Shown one piece after another: positions 35,570-45,892 of a stretch of DNA of 48,814 bases. Source of the stretch: an uncultured Thermomicrobium sp. (GTDB taxonomy: Bacteria > Chloroflexota > Chloroflexia > Thermomicrobiales > Thermomicrobiaceae). Under the pieces are notes generated by a model. That model was given only the letters and a program-made list of their open reading frames with translations, had not been told where the DNA came from and searched no databases. Both the position numbers and the translations under genes were made by a program. Positions within the stretch are counted from its first letter, which is position 1. Each line of letters opens with the position of its first letter. The stretch is from assembly GCA_938028665.1 (NCBI GenBank), contig CALIMB010000046.1:1-48814 (forward strand), in the 5' to 3' direction.

Positions 35570-35654
35570 GGTAGTCCTCCTGTGAATACTGAGAGATTCG
35601 AGTCGGATCGAGGTGAACCTTCCAAAATGCTTTCGCAGCGCGTTGAGGAGAAAC

Positions 35655-35678
35655 GCCACCGTCCAGCACGACGGTGGC
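35655..35678 (-). terminator. hairpin after tRNA-Gln
   Basis: Perfect 9-bp stem (GCCACCGTC/GACGGTGGC) with 6-nt loop, starting four bases beyond the encoded CCA on the minus strand and followed by GTTTCTCC. Probable terminator that isolates the tRNA from hflX. Confidence 0.6.
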
Positions 35679-35681
35679 TTC

Positions 35682-35755
35682 TGGCTGGGGAGTAGGGATT
35701 CGAACCCCAACTAGCTGATCCAGAGTCAGCCGTCCTACCGTTAGACGACTCCCCA
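35682..35755 (-). tRNA. tRNA-Gln (CTG)
   Basis: Minus-strand cloverleaf: acceptor TGGGGAG/CTCCCCA, anticodon stem GCTGA/TCAGC with loop CTCTGGA (anticodon CTG), T-loop TTCGAAT, discriminator G, and an encoded CCA at 35682-35684. The U1-A72 acceptor start pair is typical of bacterial tRNA-Gln. Confidence 0.93.
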
Positions 35756-35769
35756 ATGACCGTGATGAA

Positions 35770-35798
35770 GTGTAAGCGATCTGCACAAGGCCTGTCAA
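35770..35798 (-). promoter_or_regulatory. promoter of tRNA-Gln
   Basis: On the minus strand a consensus TTGACA (35793-35798) and TTACAC (35770-35775) with a 17-base spacer, ending 14 bases before the mature tRNA. Confidence 0.75.
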
Positions 35799-35864
35799 GA
35801 CTTGCCACTACCACCCAGCGTGCGCTAGGGTTGGGGCAGGAAATACCACAGGAAAGGGGGTGCC

Positions 35865-36788
35865 ATGATGCGAGTGGGGTACGATCGACCGCTCTATATT
35901 TTGGCTTTCGACCATCGGACATCTTTTGAGGAGATGGCAGTGAAAGCGGGAATAGGCGAGGAGGAGCGGGCTGAGAAGATCCGTCAGGCAAAGCAGGTGA
36001 TCTTCGAAGGGTTCGAAGGTGCGATCGCGCATGGGGCGCCACGTGAGGCTGCGGGGATTCTTGTCGATGAGCAGTATGGAGCGGAGGTGGCACGACGAGC
36101 ACGGGAGCGTGGTTTTCTGTTCGCCATGCCAGTCGAGAAGAGTGGGCAGAAGGTGTTTGACTTTGAGTATGGAGAGCAATTTGGCGAGCACATTCTCGCT
36201 TTCGACCCGACCTTTACAAAGGCGCTTGTCCGGTATAACCCGGACGATTCCCCCGATACGAAGAAGATCCAACTGGAGCGTCTCAAGCGGCTCCACGATT
36301 GGCTGCGGGAGCGGGAGCGGCGATTCCTGCTGGAGCTCCTCGTGCCGGCCACCAAGGAACAGCTGGAGCAGGCCGGCGGGGACACCGAGCGCTATGACCG
36401 GGAGATCCGTCCGGAGCTCACACTGCAGGCCATCGACGAGTTTTATGCGGCAGGTATTGTGCCAGACATCTGGAAGATCGAAGGGCTCGATCGGCGCGAG
36501 GATTGTGAACGAATGGCAGCAAAAGTGCGGAGCGGCGGCCGCGATGCGGTTAGCTGTGTTGTGCTCGGGCGTGGTGCTGATCCGGCGCGGGTAGACCATT
36601 GGTTGCGCATGGGAGCTGGCGTACCAGGGTATATCGGATTTGCAATTGGCCGCACGTTGTGGTGGGATGGTGTCCAAGGTTTCTTGAATGGAACGCTGAC
36701 GCGGGATGCTGCTGCGGAAAAGATCGCCGCGAACTATCGCCGTGCGATTGATCTCTTTGTGGAGGCCTCCCAGGCTGCTGTCCGATGA
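35865..36788 (+). CDS. IolC-type aldolase-domain protein (DUF2090)
   Basis: 307-residue TIM-barrel protein matching DUF2090, the C-terminal domain fused to IolC kinase in many inositol degraders, where it acts as 2-deoxy-5-keto-gluconate-6-phosphate aldolase. Typical features are LAFDHRTSFE at residues 13-22, ILVDEQYGAEVA, MPVEKSGQ (likely catalytic Lys), KALVRYNPD, and VPDIWKIEGLD. Here it stands alone, with neither kinase domain nor other iol genes beside it, so its substrate may differ. ATG 35865 or the adjacent 35868 follows AAAGGGGG. A possible promoter TTGCCA-N18-TAGGGT lies at 35802-35831. It is divergent from tRNA-Gln and followed by a 17-bp hairpin. Confidence 0.8.
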   Translation: MMRVGYDRPLYILAFDHRTSFEEMAVKAGIGEEERAEKIRQAKQVIFEGFEGAIAHGAPREAAGILVDEQYGAEVARRARERGFLFAMPVEKSGQKVFDFEYGEQFGEHILAFDPTFTKALVRYNPDDSPDTKKIQLERLKRLHDWLRERERRFLLELLVPATKEQLEQAGGDTERYDREIRPELTLQAIDEFYAAGIVPDIWKIEGLDRREDCERMAAKVRSGGRDAVSCVVLGRGADPARVDHWLRMGAGVPGYIGFAIGRTLWWDGVQGFLNGTLTRDAAAEKIAANYRRAIDLFVEASQAAVR

Positions 36789-36811
36789 TATCTAACAAGG
36801 GACAATAGCCA

Positions 36812-36848
36812 GTGGTAGGAGCGCCGAGCCCCTCGGTGCTCCTGCCAC
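36812..36848 (+). terminator. hairpin after the IolC-type gene
   Basis: 17-bp stem with two G-T wobbles and a 3-nt C loop, 23 bases after the stop. Not followed by a T-run on the + strand. Confidence 0.65.
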
Positions 36849-36867
36849 TCTCAGGGAAGAACAACAA

Positions 36868-36891
36868 AAACCGGCTCAGCTGAGCCGGTTT
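36868..36891 (-). terminator. intrinsic terminator of the tRNA Phe-Val-Leu cluster
   Basis: Fully palindromic 24-base sequence centred on CAGCTG. On the minus strand it is followed by TTTTTGTTGTT, a good T-run, 16 bases after tRNA-Phe. Confidence 0.85.
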
Positions 36892-36906
36892 CCGATTTCG
36901 TTTGGG

Positions 36907-36979
36907 TGCCGAGGGGCGGGATCGAACCGCCGACACCGTGATTTTCAGTCACGTGCTCTACCAACTGAGCTACCTCGGC
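36907..36979 (-). tRNA. tRNA-Phe (GAA)
   Basis: Minus-strand cloverleaf with acceptor GCCGAGG/CCTCGGC, anticodon stem CGTGA/TCACG and loop CTGAAAA (anticodon GAA), T-loop TTCGATC, discriminator A. CCA is not encoded (CCC follows). Confidence 0.94.
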
Positions 36980-36993
36980 TCATACTGCGCTCG

Positions 36994-37066
36994 TGGGCGA
37001 TAGAGGACTCGAACCTCTGACTTCCACGGTGTAAACGTGGCGCTCTACCAGCTGAGCTAATCGCCC
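36994..37066 (-). tRNA. tRNA-Val (TAC)
   Basis: Minus-strand cloverleaf with acceptor GGGCGAT/ATCGCCC, anticodon stem CCACG/CGTGG and loop TTTACAC (anticodon TAC), T-arm AGAGG TTCGAGT CCTCT, discriminator A. CCA not encoded. Confidence 0.94.
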
Positions 37067-37072
37067 GCGAAG

Positions 37073-37159
37073 TGGTGCCGAGGAAGGGATTTGAACCCCC
37101 ACGCCCTTTCGGGCACTACCCCCTCAAGGTAGCGCGTCTGCCTGTTCCGCCACCTCGGC
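37073..37159 (-). tRNA. tRNA-Leu (GAG)
   Basis: Minus-strand class II tRNA with long variable arm (TGCCCGAAAGGGCG), acceptor GCCGAGG/CCTCGGC, anticodon stem CTACC/GGTAG and loop TTGAGGG (anticodon GAG), discriminator A and encoded CCA at 37073-37075. It is first in the Leu-Val-Phe transcript. Confidence 0.93.
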
Positions 37160-37188
37160 ACATCCCTGCCGCCTCGGCAGCACCATAG

Positions 37189-37218
37189 AGTATAGGCACT
37201 GGGCGGATGCGCTGTCAA
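37189..37218 (-). promoter_or_regulatory. strong promoter of the tRNA cluster
   Basis: Minus-strand consensus TTGACA (37213-37218) and TATACT (37189-37194) with an 18-base spacer, 30 bases before tRNA-Leu. Confidence 0.8.
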
Positions 37219-37490
37219 GGGGCGAGCTGCAGGCCACGGACCTCTTAGAGCAGACTCGACCCGAGTGTCTCAACTCCGTGTCCTTACCTTGAGCCGATAC
37301 GCGACAGGCTCGGTTAGGTAAGACACTGGACAAATCGGGGCTGAACACCATGACTCGTGGGCTGGCGAGAACAGAACCCAACAGCGATGATGCGCCATAG
37401 CCAATATCAAAACTACCAAGAAAGCTCGGGTGTTGGACAGTGTCAAGAAAGAATCGCCATTTGGTGGGCCACGATCTCCCTGAGGAGCGG
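37219..37490. other. intergenic stretch between tRNA cluster and fur remnant
   Basis: About 270 bases without a credible reading frame. A CTTACC/GGTAAG-type partial dyad lies at 37283-37323, and no clear promoter precedes the fur remnant. Confidence 0.5.
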
Positions 37491-37866
37491 ATGAATCAGC
37501 TTGTGACGCGATTGCGTTAAGTGGGACTCCGTGCGGCTCGACCGCGGATCCTCGTGCTCGATTTTGATAGATCGTGCTAAAGGGGATCGGGCGGCAGACG
37601 AACCGCTGGCCGATGTTTAGGTCCGCGAAGTCCGACTCTCCTGTGCGACCCTCTATAACGTCATTCGTTCATTCGTGTCATCAGGACTGGTGATAATTGC
37701 GGACAAAGGACTAGGACGAATGCTCCTCAAGCGGGCCAGCGCGTGGCACCATCATTTCATCTGCCGAGAATGCAGTAGCATCAGTGATGTTCCGTGCGCC
37801 ATCGGAGTGAAAAACCCTGTCTGCAACCTGATCTCCCGGGTGCTGAGGGAGATGAAGCCCAAGTGA
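37491..37866 (+). pseudogene. Fur/PerR-family metal-dependent repressor, decayed
   Basis: A Fur-family gene can be followed across two frames. From ATG 37491 (AGGAG just upstream) the first frame reads MNQLVTRLR, stop TAA (37518-37520), VGLRAARPRILVLD, matching the family's N-terminal helix (LR..GLR.T..R..VL). Near 37560 it moves by one frame to DRAADEPLADV, stop TAG (37618-37620), then VREVRLSCATLYNVIRSFVSSG (recognition helix region; normally SLATVYN) and AWHHHFICRECSSISDVPC, the metal-binding HHH..CxxC hallmark. The end at 37866 lacks the usual second CxxC pair. It would have bound DNA as a Fe/Mn/peroxide-sensing repressor, and it lies just upstream of a decayed catalase gene, a classic PerR target. 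Confidence 0.85.
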
Positions 37867-38027
37867 TCTAGCGCGGCAGATGTCCACGCAGTGTCATGCG
37901 TTCAGTAACGGAGAAGGCAGCCACGCGAAGACGATATCCTGCGGGGCTGGCACCACCGTGAGTAATGGGGGGAACCATACTGAGCGACCCCGCAGGAAAC
38001 AGAGGGGCGTTAAAAAAGAGAACCACC

Positions 38028-38914
38028 GTGTACCTCGTATTGATCGACTGCAGATCGAGCAACCGCCTCATAAGGAGCCAGATCACAATACCGCGGCAGC
38101 GGTTCAGGAGCTACTCGCTGGGCGGTTCGGCGAGATGTCGACTCTTATGGATTGTACCGATGACTCCTTCAACTTCTGGGGACGGAACAAACTGCGGTCA
38201 TATTACGATCTCATTGCGAATATTCTGACGGAAGAACTGGGCTATATTGAGCTGGTTGCGGCAACGGTCAATCTAATGCTCTGCGAGACGATCCAGCCTG
38301 GTGCTTCGGAGACGGCGCCGTTGGCAGCTGCGGTGAATCTACGCAACACGCATCACTTCATTGCAACGGCCCAGACAGCTTTCGTCGGAAACTCGATGGG
38401 GGCTTTTGGGCACGGCGACTCCGTTTTCTCCAGCAGTAATCTGGTGCCTGACCGGGCGCACAACTCCTTTCTCGAATGTGGAGCGCTCTTGTACAAGATT
38501 CGCGTCTACCAGATGACGACGAATCCTGTTGCGCGTGAGATGATTGCTTGTCTGCTCGTCCACGGTGGTGTGCATGCCACAGCGTACGCGAAGGCGCTTG
38601 AGCCTTTCATGGCTGTGCTGATGAGAAAACTGCTACCAATTCCGAACATTGAGAAGAGCAATGTCCTGGAGGCCAGAGAGTACGAGAACATGGGAGTCGG
38701 TCGGCACCTTTATCGGTTCAGCCCGGAGGATTACAAGCAGATCATATGCATCTGGAGAGGACTCTTACCAAGTGGAGATGGTGAGCTTGAGATGGTCGAT
38801 GGACCGCCCGAAGGACGGCCAGTACCAGATTTACCCGAACTACTGGAAGAGTTCGCACCAGGTCTTGTCCCAGAAGAGATCGCCGAAATCGTCAAGAAGT
38901 TCGCTACAAGCTGA
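38028..38914 (+). pseudogene. manganese catalase, probably inactivated
   Basis: Non-heme dimanganese catalase closely resembling the Thermus enzyme over its whole length, disproportionating hydrogen peroxide. The expected N-terminus M-x-LRIDRLQIE is recovered only if one base is restored after GTG-TAC-CT (38028-38035); as it stands the native start is out of frame, and an open frame from 37880 supplies an unrelated leader. Using that frame's numbering (codon 1 at 37880), ligands E85, E119, E199 and H232 are present, but the E-x-x-H ligand histidine is Tyr122 (TAT 38243-38245, one C-to-T change from CAT). Other conserved residues near the site (NY..QSFNFRG) are altered to DCTDDSFNFWG. The C-terminus (LYRFSPEDY, VDGPPEG, EIVKKFA) is intact and a terminator follows. 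Confidence 0.8.
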
Positions 38915-38946
38915 AAGAGCCTACTCGTTGTTGCTCATTACGAGGA

Positions 38947-38970
38947 GGGGACCGGTCTCCGCCGGTCCCC
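38947..38970 (+). terminator. intrinsic terminator after the catalase gene
   Basis: 9-bp GC-rich stem GGGGACCGG/CCGGTCCCC with 6-nt loop, followed by ATACTTTTCC. It lies between the convergent catalase and aspS genes and may serve both. Confidence 0.8.
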
Positions 38971-39004
38971 ATACTTTTCCTTCCGAACATATTGAGGGGT
39001 AGGC

Positions 39005-40843
<1,839 letters not shown>

Positions 40844-40859
40844 GCTCTTGCTCCCTCCT

Positions 40860-40879
40860 GGGCGCGCTGCATCGCGCCC
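40860..40879 (-). promoter_or_regulatory. stem-loop just upstream of the aspS ribosome binding site
   Basis: 7-bp GC stem (GGGCGCG/CGCGCCC) with a 6-nt loop in the 56-base mazG-aspS gap; on the minus strand it ends next to AGGAGGG. It could modulate aspS translation or end mazG transcripts. No T-run. Confidence 0.45.
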
Positions 40880-40899
40880 TTTCAGCCCTTCCCAAAGCA

Positions 40900-42276
40900 T
40901 CAAGCGGTAAAGTCCTCAGTCGCTGTTTCACAAAAATGTGTTCGTTCCAGTTCTAGTGTCCACAGACGGAGTACTGTCTCGGCATCGACTTCTTGCTCTG
41001 TGGCAGCCAAGATGGTGCTCACGAGTTGCTGGACGATCGTATCGGCCGGTGTCTCCGGTGTCGTTTTCGTGACGTATTGTCGCACAGTCTCATAGCGTTC
41101 CGGGTTTAGCCGTCGCAGCCGTTCAAGCAATACTTGCGCTCGTGCAAGAGCCGGTAGCGTGAGGGGGACAAGGTAGCGTGGTGATTCCCCTTCCTTCCGT
41201 TCGGTTGCCTTCATCTGCTCCCAGCGTGCCAAAACGGCCCCCGCCGACTCAGCTTTTACTTCTCCGAAGACGTGTGGATGACGACGCACGAGCTTCTCAA
41301 TGACCGCTGCGACGATGTCCTCGTAGACAAAGGTGCCGCGCTCTTCGGCTAACTGGGCATGCATCACAACCTGCAAGAGAACATCTCCAAGTTCCTCACA
41401 CAGGGCGTCGTCATCGTTGCGGTCGATCGCCTCCAATACCTCGTACGTCTCTTCCAGGAGGTACCGTCGGAGGCTGTGGTGTGTCTGTTGACGGTCCCAG
41501 GGGCACCCCCCTGGAGCGCGAAGCCGTGCGATGACCTGTTGCAGTGCCTCAGTCACACGCGCGTCACATGGATTGACTGAGGGTAGATACACCGCCGTCG
41601 AGACGTCGTAGTGGTAATGGTCGAGTTCGTGCAATGGAACGTGCAGCACCATGGGTGAGGTGGTGCCTGCCTGGCGCACGATGCTGACAGTGATGGTGGG
41701 AGGATACAGGCGCTCCAGCGCGAGCTTCACCTGGGAGGCAAGCGGTCGATCATAGAGCTGACCCAATAAAGCTGGTCGCAGTGGAGACAGGGGAGCCCGG
41801 CCGGCGGCGAAGGGGGCTGCCTCGAGGCAGCTTACCAGTTCCAGGGCATCAACGATTTGGAGATTCGTCGCCAGGGCGTCGATACCCAGAATCGGCAACA
41901 CTACGTCGACAAAACTTAAACCAGGTATGATTGAGCAGTCGATCCCGTGCTGAGGTGCATCAATGAGGAGGCGGCGTACCGTCGCTTCGCCGACTAGGGG
42001 GTGGCCAGGCACAGCGTAGACGAGCGGAGCTCGACGTGCCTCCTCGATTACGCGACCAACTATCCGGTCGTAGACCTCCTGGAATGAGGTTGCTGTCTCG
42101 TAAAAATCATCGCAAGCAATCCAGCGATCGGCACGGGGAAAGGACTGTGCAACTGGGTGGAGACGGGTGCGGACAATGACGCGTGCCTCAGACAGGGCAG
42201 AGGCAGCGGCAGCTGTAAGATGCTCCGGTGCGCCTGGTCCAAGGCCGACAATCGTAAGGCGCGTAGGTGCAGCCAT
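40900..42276 (-). CDS. mazG: YabN-type protein: tetrapyrrole methylase domain plus MazG pyrophosphohydrolase
   Basis: 458-residue two-domain protein. Residues about 1-215 form a TP-methylase-like (SAM-binding) domain beginning [18 protein letters not shown] and containing [14 protein letters not shown]. Residues about 240-400 form the MazG domain with [22 protein letters not shown], the [10 protein letters not shown] metal-site helix and [15 protein letters not shown]. MazG cleaves nucleoside triphosphates to monophosphates and clears damaged or alarmone nucleotides; the methylase-like half is of unknown role. Same architecture as B. subtilis YabN, which is also next to murJ/lepA-like or translation genes in some genomes. 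It starts four bases after the lepA stop. Confidence 0.9.
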   Translation of the reverse strand: MAAPTRLTIVGLGPGAPEHLTAAAASALSEARVIVRTRLHPVAQSFPRADRWIACDDFYETATSFQEVYDRIVGRVIEEARRAPLVYAVPGHPLVGEATVRRLLIDAPQHGIDCSIIPGLSFVDVVLPILGIDALATNLQIVDALELVSCLEAAPFAAGRAPLSPLRPALLGQLYDRPLASQVKLALERLYPPTITVSIVRQAGTTSPMVLHVPLHELDHYHYDVSTAVYLPSVNPCDARVTEALQQVIARLRAPGGCPWDRQQTHHSLRRYLLEETYEVLEAIDRNDDDALCEELGDVLLQVVMHAQLAEERGTFVYEDIVAAVIEKLVRRHPHVFGEVKAESAGAVLARWEQMKATERKEGESPRYLVPLTLPALARAQVLLERLRRLNPERYETVRQYVTKTTPETPADTIVQQLVSTILAATEQEVDAETVLRLWTLELERTHFCETATEDFTA

Positions 42277-42280
42277 ACCA

Positions 42281-44107
42281 TCACCGCGAGGAGTGGCCTG
42301 ATGAGTCGCTGCCGAGGCTGAGCACAGCCAAGAAGGCCTCCTGCGGGATCTCGACGCTCCCGATCCGCTTCATGCGGGCTTTTCCTTCCTTTTGCTTTTC
42401 GAGTAGCTTACGCTTCCGAGTGACATCGCCTCCGTAGCACTTGGCGAGCACATTTTTTCGAATGGCCCGGATCGTTTCCCGCGCGATGACTCGACTCCCG
42501 ATGGCAGCCTGGATCGGTACATCGAACAGCTGGCGTGGAATCAGCGAACGGAGTTTTTCGACCAGCTCCCGCCCGCGCGCATAGGCCTGATCACGATGAC
42601 AGATCAGTGACAGAGCGTCGACACGCCGTCCATGAACCAGGATGTCGAGCCTGACCAGATCGCCTGCTCGGTAACCGATCGGTTGATAATCCATTGATGC
42701 GTAGCCCTGAGAGCGCGACTTCAGCTGATCATAGAAGTCCACGATGAGTTCCGCCAGCGGCAGATCGACGCTCAGACGGACTCGCTCTTCGCCAAAATAC
42801 TCCATCTCGACCAGCTGACCGCGCCGGCTGGTAACAAGATCCATGAGTCCGCCAATATAGCGGCTGGGTGTCAAGATCGTGGCTCGTGCCCAGGGTTCTC
42901 GGATCTCTTCGATTTCGCCTGCTGGCGGCATCTCGGCAGGCGAATCGATGAACACGGTCGTCCCATCTCGTTTCACAATCTCATACTGCACGCTGGGTGC
43001 TGTTGCCAGAAGCTCGAGTTGGTACTCGCGCTCGAGCCGTTCTTGAATAATCTCCATGTGGAGAAGACCCAGGAATCCGCAGCGAAAACCGAAGCCGAGT
43101 GCTTCGGATGATTCTGGTTCGAAAATCAGAGCCGCATCGTTGAGTCGAAGCTTCTCCAGAGCGTCGCGCAGCGCCTCGTAATCGTCACTGTTCACCGGAT
43201 AGAAGCTCGCGAAGACCATCGGCTTGACCGGGCGGTAACCGGGCAGTGGTTCGCGAGCTGGGCGCTGGGCGTGGGTGATGGTATCCCCGACCTGGCAGTC
43301 ACGCACAACCTTGAGTCCGGTGGCCACGTAGCCAACTTCCCCGGCGGCTAAAGCCGTTACTGGAGTCATGAGCGGCCGGAACTGACCAAGTTCAACCGCT
43401 TCCCCGCTCACACCGCTTGCCATCATCAGGATCGGCTCGCCGGTGTGCAAGGTTCCGTCGATCACACGGATGTAAGCCACAACTCCCTTATACGGATCGT
43501 AGTGGGAGTCGAAAATGAGTGCTCGGAGAGGAGCTTCGCGAGTACCTTGTGGCGGCGGTATACGACGCACAATTGCTTCGAGGATCTCCTCGACGCCAAT
43601 TCCCTCCTTTGCCGAAGCGAAGATGATCTCGTCCGGCAACAACCCGAACTGATCCATCAAGTCCTGGGCAACGCGTTCAGGCATTGCGTTCGGAAGATCG
43701 ATTTTGTTGACGACACCAATGATGGTCAGTCCAAGATCGATGGCCAGCATGCCGTGGGCGAGAGTCTGGGCTTCAATCCCCTGGGTTGCATCGACGACCA
43801 AAAGGGCACCTTCGCAGGCAGCTAGACTACGAGAAACTTCGGCAGAAAAGTCAACATGTCCCGGGGTATCGATGAGATTCAAGACGTACGTCTCCCCGTC
43901 GCGCGCCAGGTACTGCATGCGAACCGCGCGTGCCTTGATGGTAATACCCTTCTCGCGTTCAAGATCCATGGAGTCGAGCACTTGCTCGACCATCTCTCGA
44001 TCACTGATCGTCTGTGTGAACTCAAGGAGACGGTCAGCAAGAGTCGACTTTCCGTGGTCGACATGCGCGATAATACTGAAGTTGCGAATTCGTTCCTGCT
44101 CCGTCAT
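42281..44107 (-). CDS. lepA: elongation factor 4 (LepA) GTPase
   Basis: 608-residue EF4, a ribosome-binding translational GTPase that back-translocates or aids initiation under stress. G1 is AHVDHGKST near residues 14-22; G3 DTPGHVDF; G4 NKID near 134-137. The LepA-specific C-terminal domain includes [25 protein letters not shown] near 555-579 as the usual basic segment. Length is normal (about 600). It follows murJ by 30 bases and precedes mazG by four, within one minus-strand operon. Confidence 0.96.
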   Translation of the reverse strand: MTEQERIRNFSIIAHVDHGKSTLADRLLEFTQTISDREMVEQVLDSMDLEREKGITIKARAVRMQYLARDGETYVLNLIDTPGHVDFSAEVSRSLAACEGALLVVDATQGIEAQTLAHGMLAIDLGLTIIGVVNKIDLPNAMPERVAQDLMDQFGLLPDEIIFASAKEGIGVEEILEAIVRRIPPPQGTREAPLRALIFDSHYDPYKGVVAYIRVIDGTLHTGEPILMMASGVSGEAVELGQFRPLMTPVTALAAGEVGYVATGLKVVRDCQVGDTITHAQRPAREPLPGYRPVKPMVFASFYPVNSDDYEALRDALEKLRLNDAALIFEPESSEALGFGFRCGFLGLLHMEIIQERLEREYQLELLATAPSVQYEIVKRDGTTVFIDSPAEMPPAGEIEEIREPWARATILTPSRYIGGLMDLVTSRRGQLVEMEYFGEERVRLSVDLPLAELIVDFYDQLKSRSQGYASMDYQPIGYRAGDLVRLDILVHGRRVDALSLICHRDQAYARGRELVEKLRSLIPRQLFDVPIQAAIGSRVIARETIRAIRKNVLAKCYGGDVTRKRKLLEKQKEGKARMKRIGSVEIPQEAFLAVLSLGSDSSGHSSR

Positions 44108-44137
44108 CGTCTGTTCGTGGCCCCATCAACTGCAGCA

Positions 44138-45748
44138 TCACCGTCCAAGTATAGCTGCCACAATTTGCCTCATTGGTCGACGAAGCCTGCGGCTGAAGAT
44201 AGCGACCAGGCGGGTAACGTCAGGCTGGCGGAAGACGAGCGCCATCAGCAGATACGCCAGCAGAGCGGCGGCAATGGTGTATGCAAAGGCAAAGAATTGT
44301 GCGAGCGACCGTCCACGCGCAGGATCCGTGGCTAGGTCAAGCGGCGTTGCCAGCCAGAGCGTGGCAATGGTGAGCGTTCCCAGGGCTGGCAACGCTCGCG
44401 CTACTCCCTGGAGTGCCTGACCCAAGCCTAAGCGTACCTGCCGGCTCACCAGAAAACCGAGCACCACCATTTCGACTGTCGTGGCGAGCGCGAGACTGAG
44501 AGCCAAGCCACGATGACCGAGGACTCTGCTGAGGATGAGACTGAGGACGAGATTTGTACCGACTGCAACCAGCGCGGCGATGACAGGCGAGCGGCTATCT
44601 TTGAAGGCGTAGGACAGACGTGTCAGAACTTCGACAATGGCATACGCCAGGAGTCCGGGTGCGAACCAGCGAAGGGCTTCCGAGACGAGGTATGTTGAGG
44701 TGGCGGTGAAGGCGCCGAATTGAAAAAGTGTTTGCACGATGCTACGCGAAAAGCCGCCCAAGATGACCGTAATCGGAACTGTGACGAGAAGCAGGATGCG
44801 TAACGTCTGGGCAACGATCTGTTGAAGCTGGTGGTTGTCTCCCGCTGACCGATAACGAGTCAGGGTAGGAAAGAGAACTGTAGCCAGGCTGAGTGCGAAA
44901 ATTCCATGAGGAAGCATAAATATTTGATAGGCATACTGCAATGAGGAGATATATTGGTGGCCGATGCGAGAAGCAAGGTTGGTAGCAATCAGGAGATTTG
45001 CCTGCATAGCAGCTTGGGCAAGCAGTCGTGGTCCAAGAAGAGACAGGACGTCACGGAGACCGGTGACGGAACGGTCAAAGGATAGGAGAAATTGCCAGCC
45101 AGTTCGATACAACGCCCAAAGTTGCAGGGCTGCATAACCCATCGCACCGACGATGACGCCGAGAGCTAGGCCGTAGACACCCATCAAGGGGGCGAAGGCA
45201 ACAGTTCCGGTGATGATACCCAAGTTGTAGAGTAGCGGCGCAACTGCTGGTTCCGTAAACCGTGACTCCGACTCGAGCATGGCCTTGGCAGCGGCTCCGA
45301 TGCCGAGACACAGCGGTGAGAGCATTAGCAAGCGAGTGAGATCTGCTGCCAAGGCACGGCTCTCTGGTGCAAGGCCTGGGGCAACCAGCGTTCCGATCAG
45401 GCTATCTGCGGTGAAAAGCACAGTTACAGACGCAAGCAGAAACACGGCGACCGTCATGCTCAGGAGTGTGTTGGCCAGTCGCCAAGCTGTGCGGCGTTCC
45501 CCCTTCGTCAGGAGTTCAGCATAAACGGGTATGAAAGCTGAACCGAAAGCACCGCTCATCACCACGAGAAAGAGAAGGTCCGGAATGCGGAAGGCTGCAA
45601 CATAGGCATCATAGTCTGGTGAGGTCCCAAATCTTGCTGCGATGAGGATATCCCGTAGCAAACCGAGAAGGCGGCTTGCGATGAACAGGGTGGCGACAAT
45701 CAGCGTGGCACGGGCGAGGTGTTGCCTGTTTTGCTGTTCGACGGTCAT
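44138..45748 (-). CDS. murJ: lipid II flippase MurJ (MviN)
   Basis: 536-residue polytopic MATE-like protein with about 14 membrane segments that flips lipid II across the membrane for peptidoglycan synthesis. The family opening is LIVATLFIASRLLGLLRD with SPDYDAYVAAFRIPDLLF, followed by SGAFGSAFIPVYAELL; central LPHGIFALSLATVLFPTLTR and the KDSRSP loop are also typical. ATG 45748 with GGGAGG five bases upstream replaces a longer frame to 45769. First gene of the minus-strand operon, divergent from rpsT. Confidence 0.93.
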   Translation of the reverse strand: MTVEQQNRQHLARATLIVATLFIASRLLGLLRDILIAARFGTSPDYDAYVAAFRIPDLLFLVVMSGAFGSAFIPVYAELLTKGERRTAWRLANTLLSMTVAVFLLASVTVLFTADSLIGTLVAPGLAPESRALAADLTRLLMLSPLCLGIGAAAKAMLESESRFTEPAVAPLLYNLGIITGTVAFAPLMGVYGLALGVIVGAMGYAALQLWALYRTGWQFLLSFDRSVTGLRDVLSLLGPRLLAQAAMQANLLIATNLASRIGHQYISSLQYAYQIFMLPHGIFALSLATVLFPTLTRYRSAGDNHQLQQIVAQTLRILLLVTVPITVILGGFSRSIVQTLFQFGAFTATSTYLVSEALRWFAPGLLAYAIVEVLTRLSYAFKDSRSPVIAALVAVGTNLVLSLILSRVLGHRGLALSLALATTVEMVVLGFLVSRQVRLGLGQALQGVARALPALGTLTIATLWLATPLDLATDPARGRSLAQFFAFAYTIAAALLAYLLMALVFRQPDVTRLVAIFSRRLRRPMRQIVAAILGR

Positions 45749-45810
45749 GGAGCCTCCCGTGACTCCCACGGTATCTTACTTGGGAGTCCTGGAGGAGTTG
45801 GAGCTGGAGA

Positions 45811-45840
45811 GCGACAGCGAAATACGCGTCGTGCTAGACT
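45811..45840 (+). promoter_or_regulatory. candidate promoter of rpsT
   Basis: Extended -10 TGC-TAGACT (TAGACT at 45835-45840) with GCGACA 18 bases upstream (45811-45816), 53 bases before the rpsT start. Confidence 0.45.
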
Positions 45841-45892
45841 TTGGAGTCGAGACAATGCCGAGAGGTTTGAGAAATCGAGGGGGTAAGGAACC

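Noticed and set aside
37880-38027. Leader of the catalase open frame as genuine coding sequence
   Set aside because: It has no ribosome binding site or family match, and the true N-terminus begins out of frame at GTG 38028.
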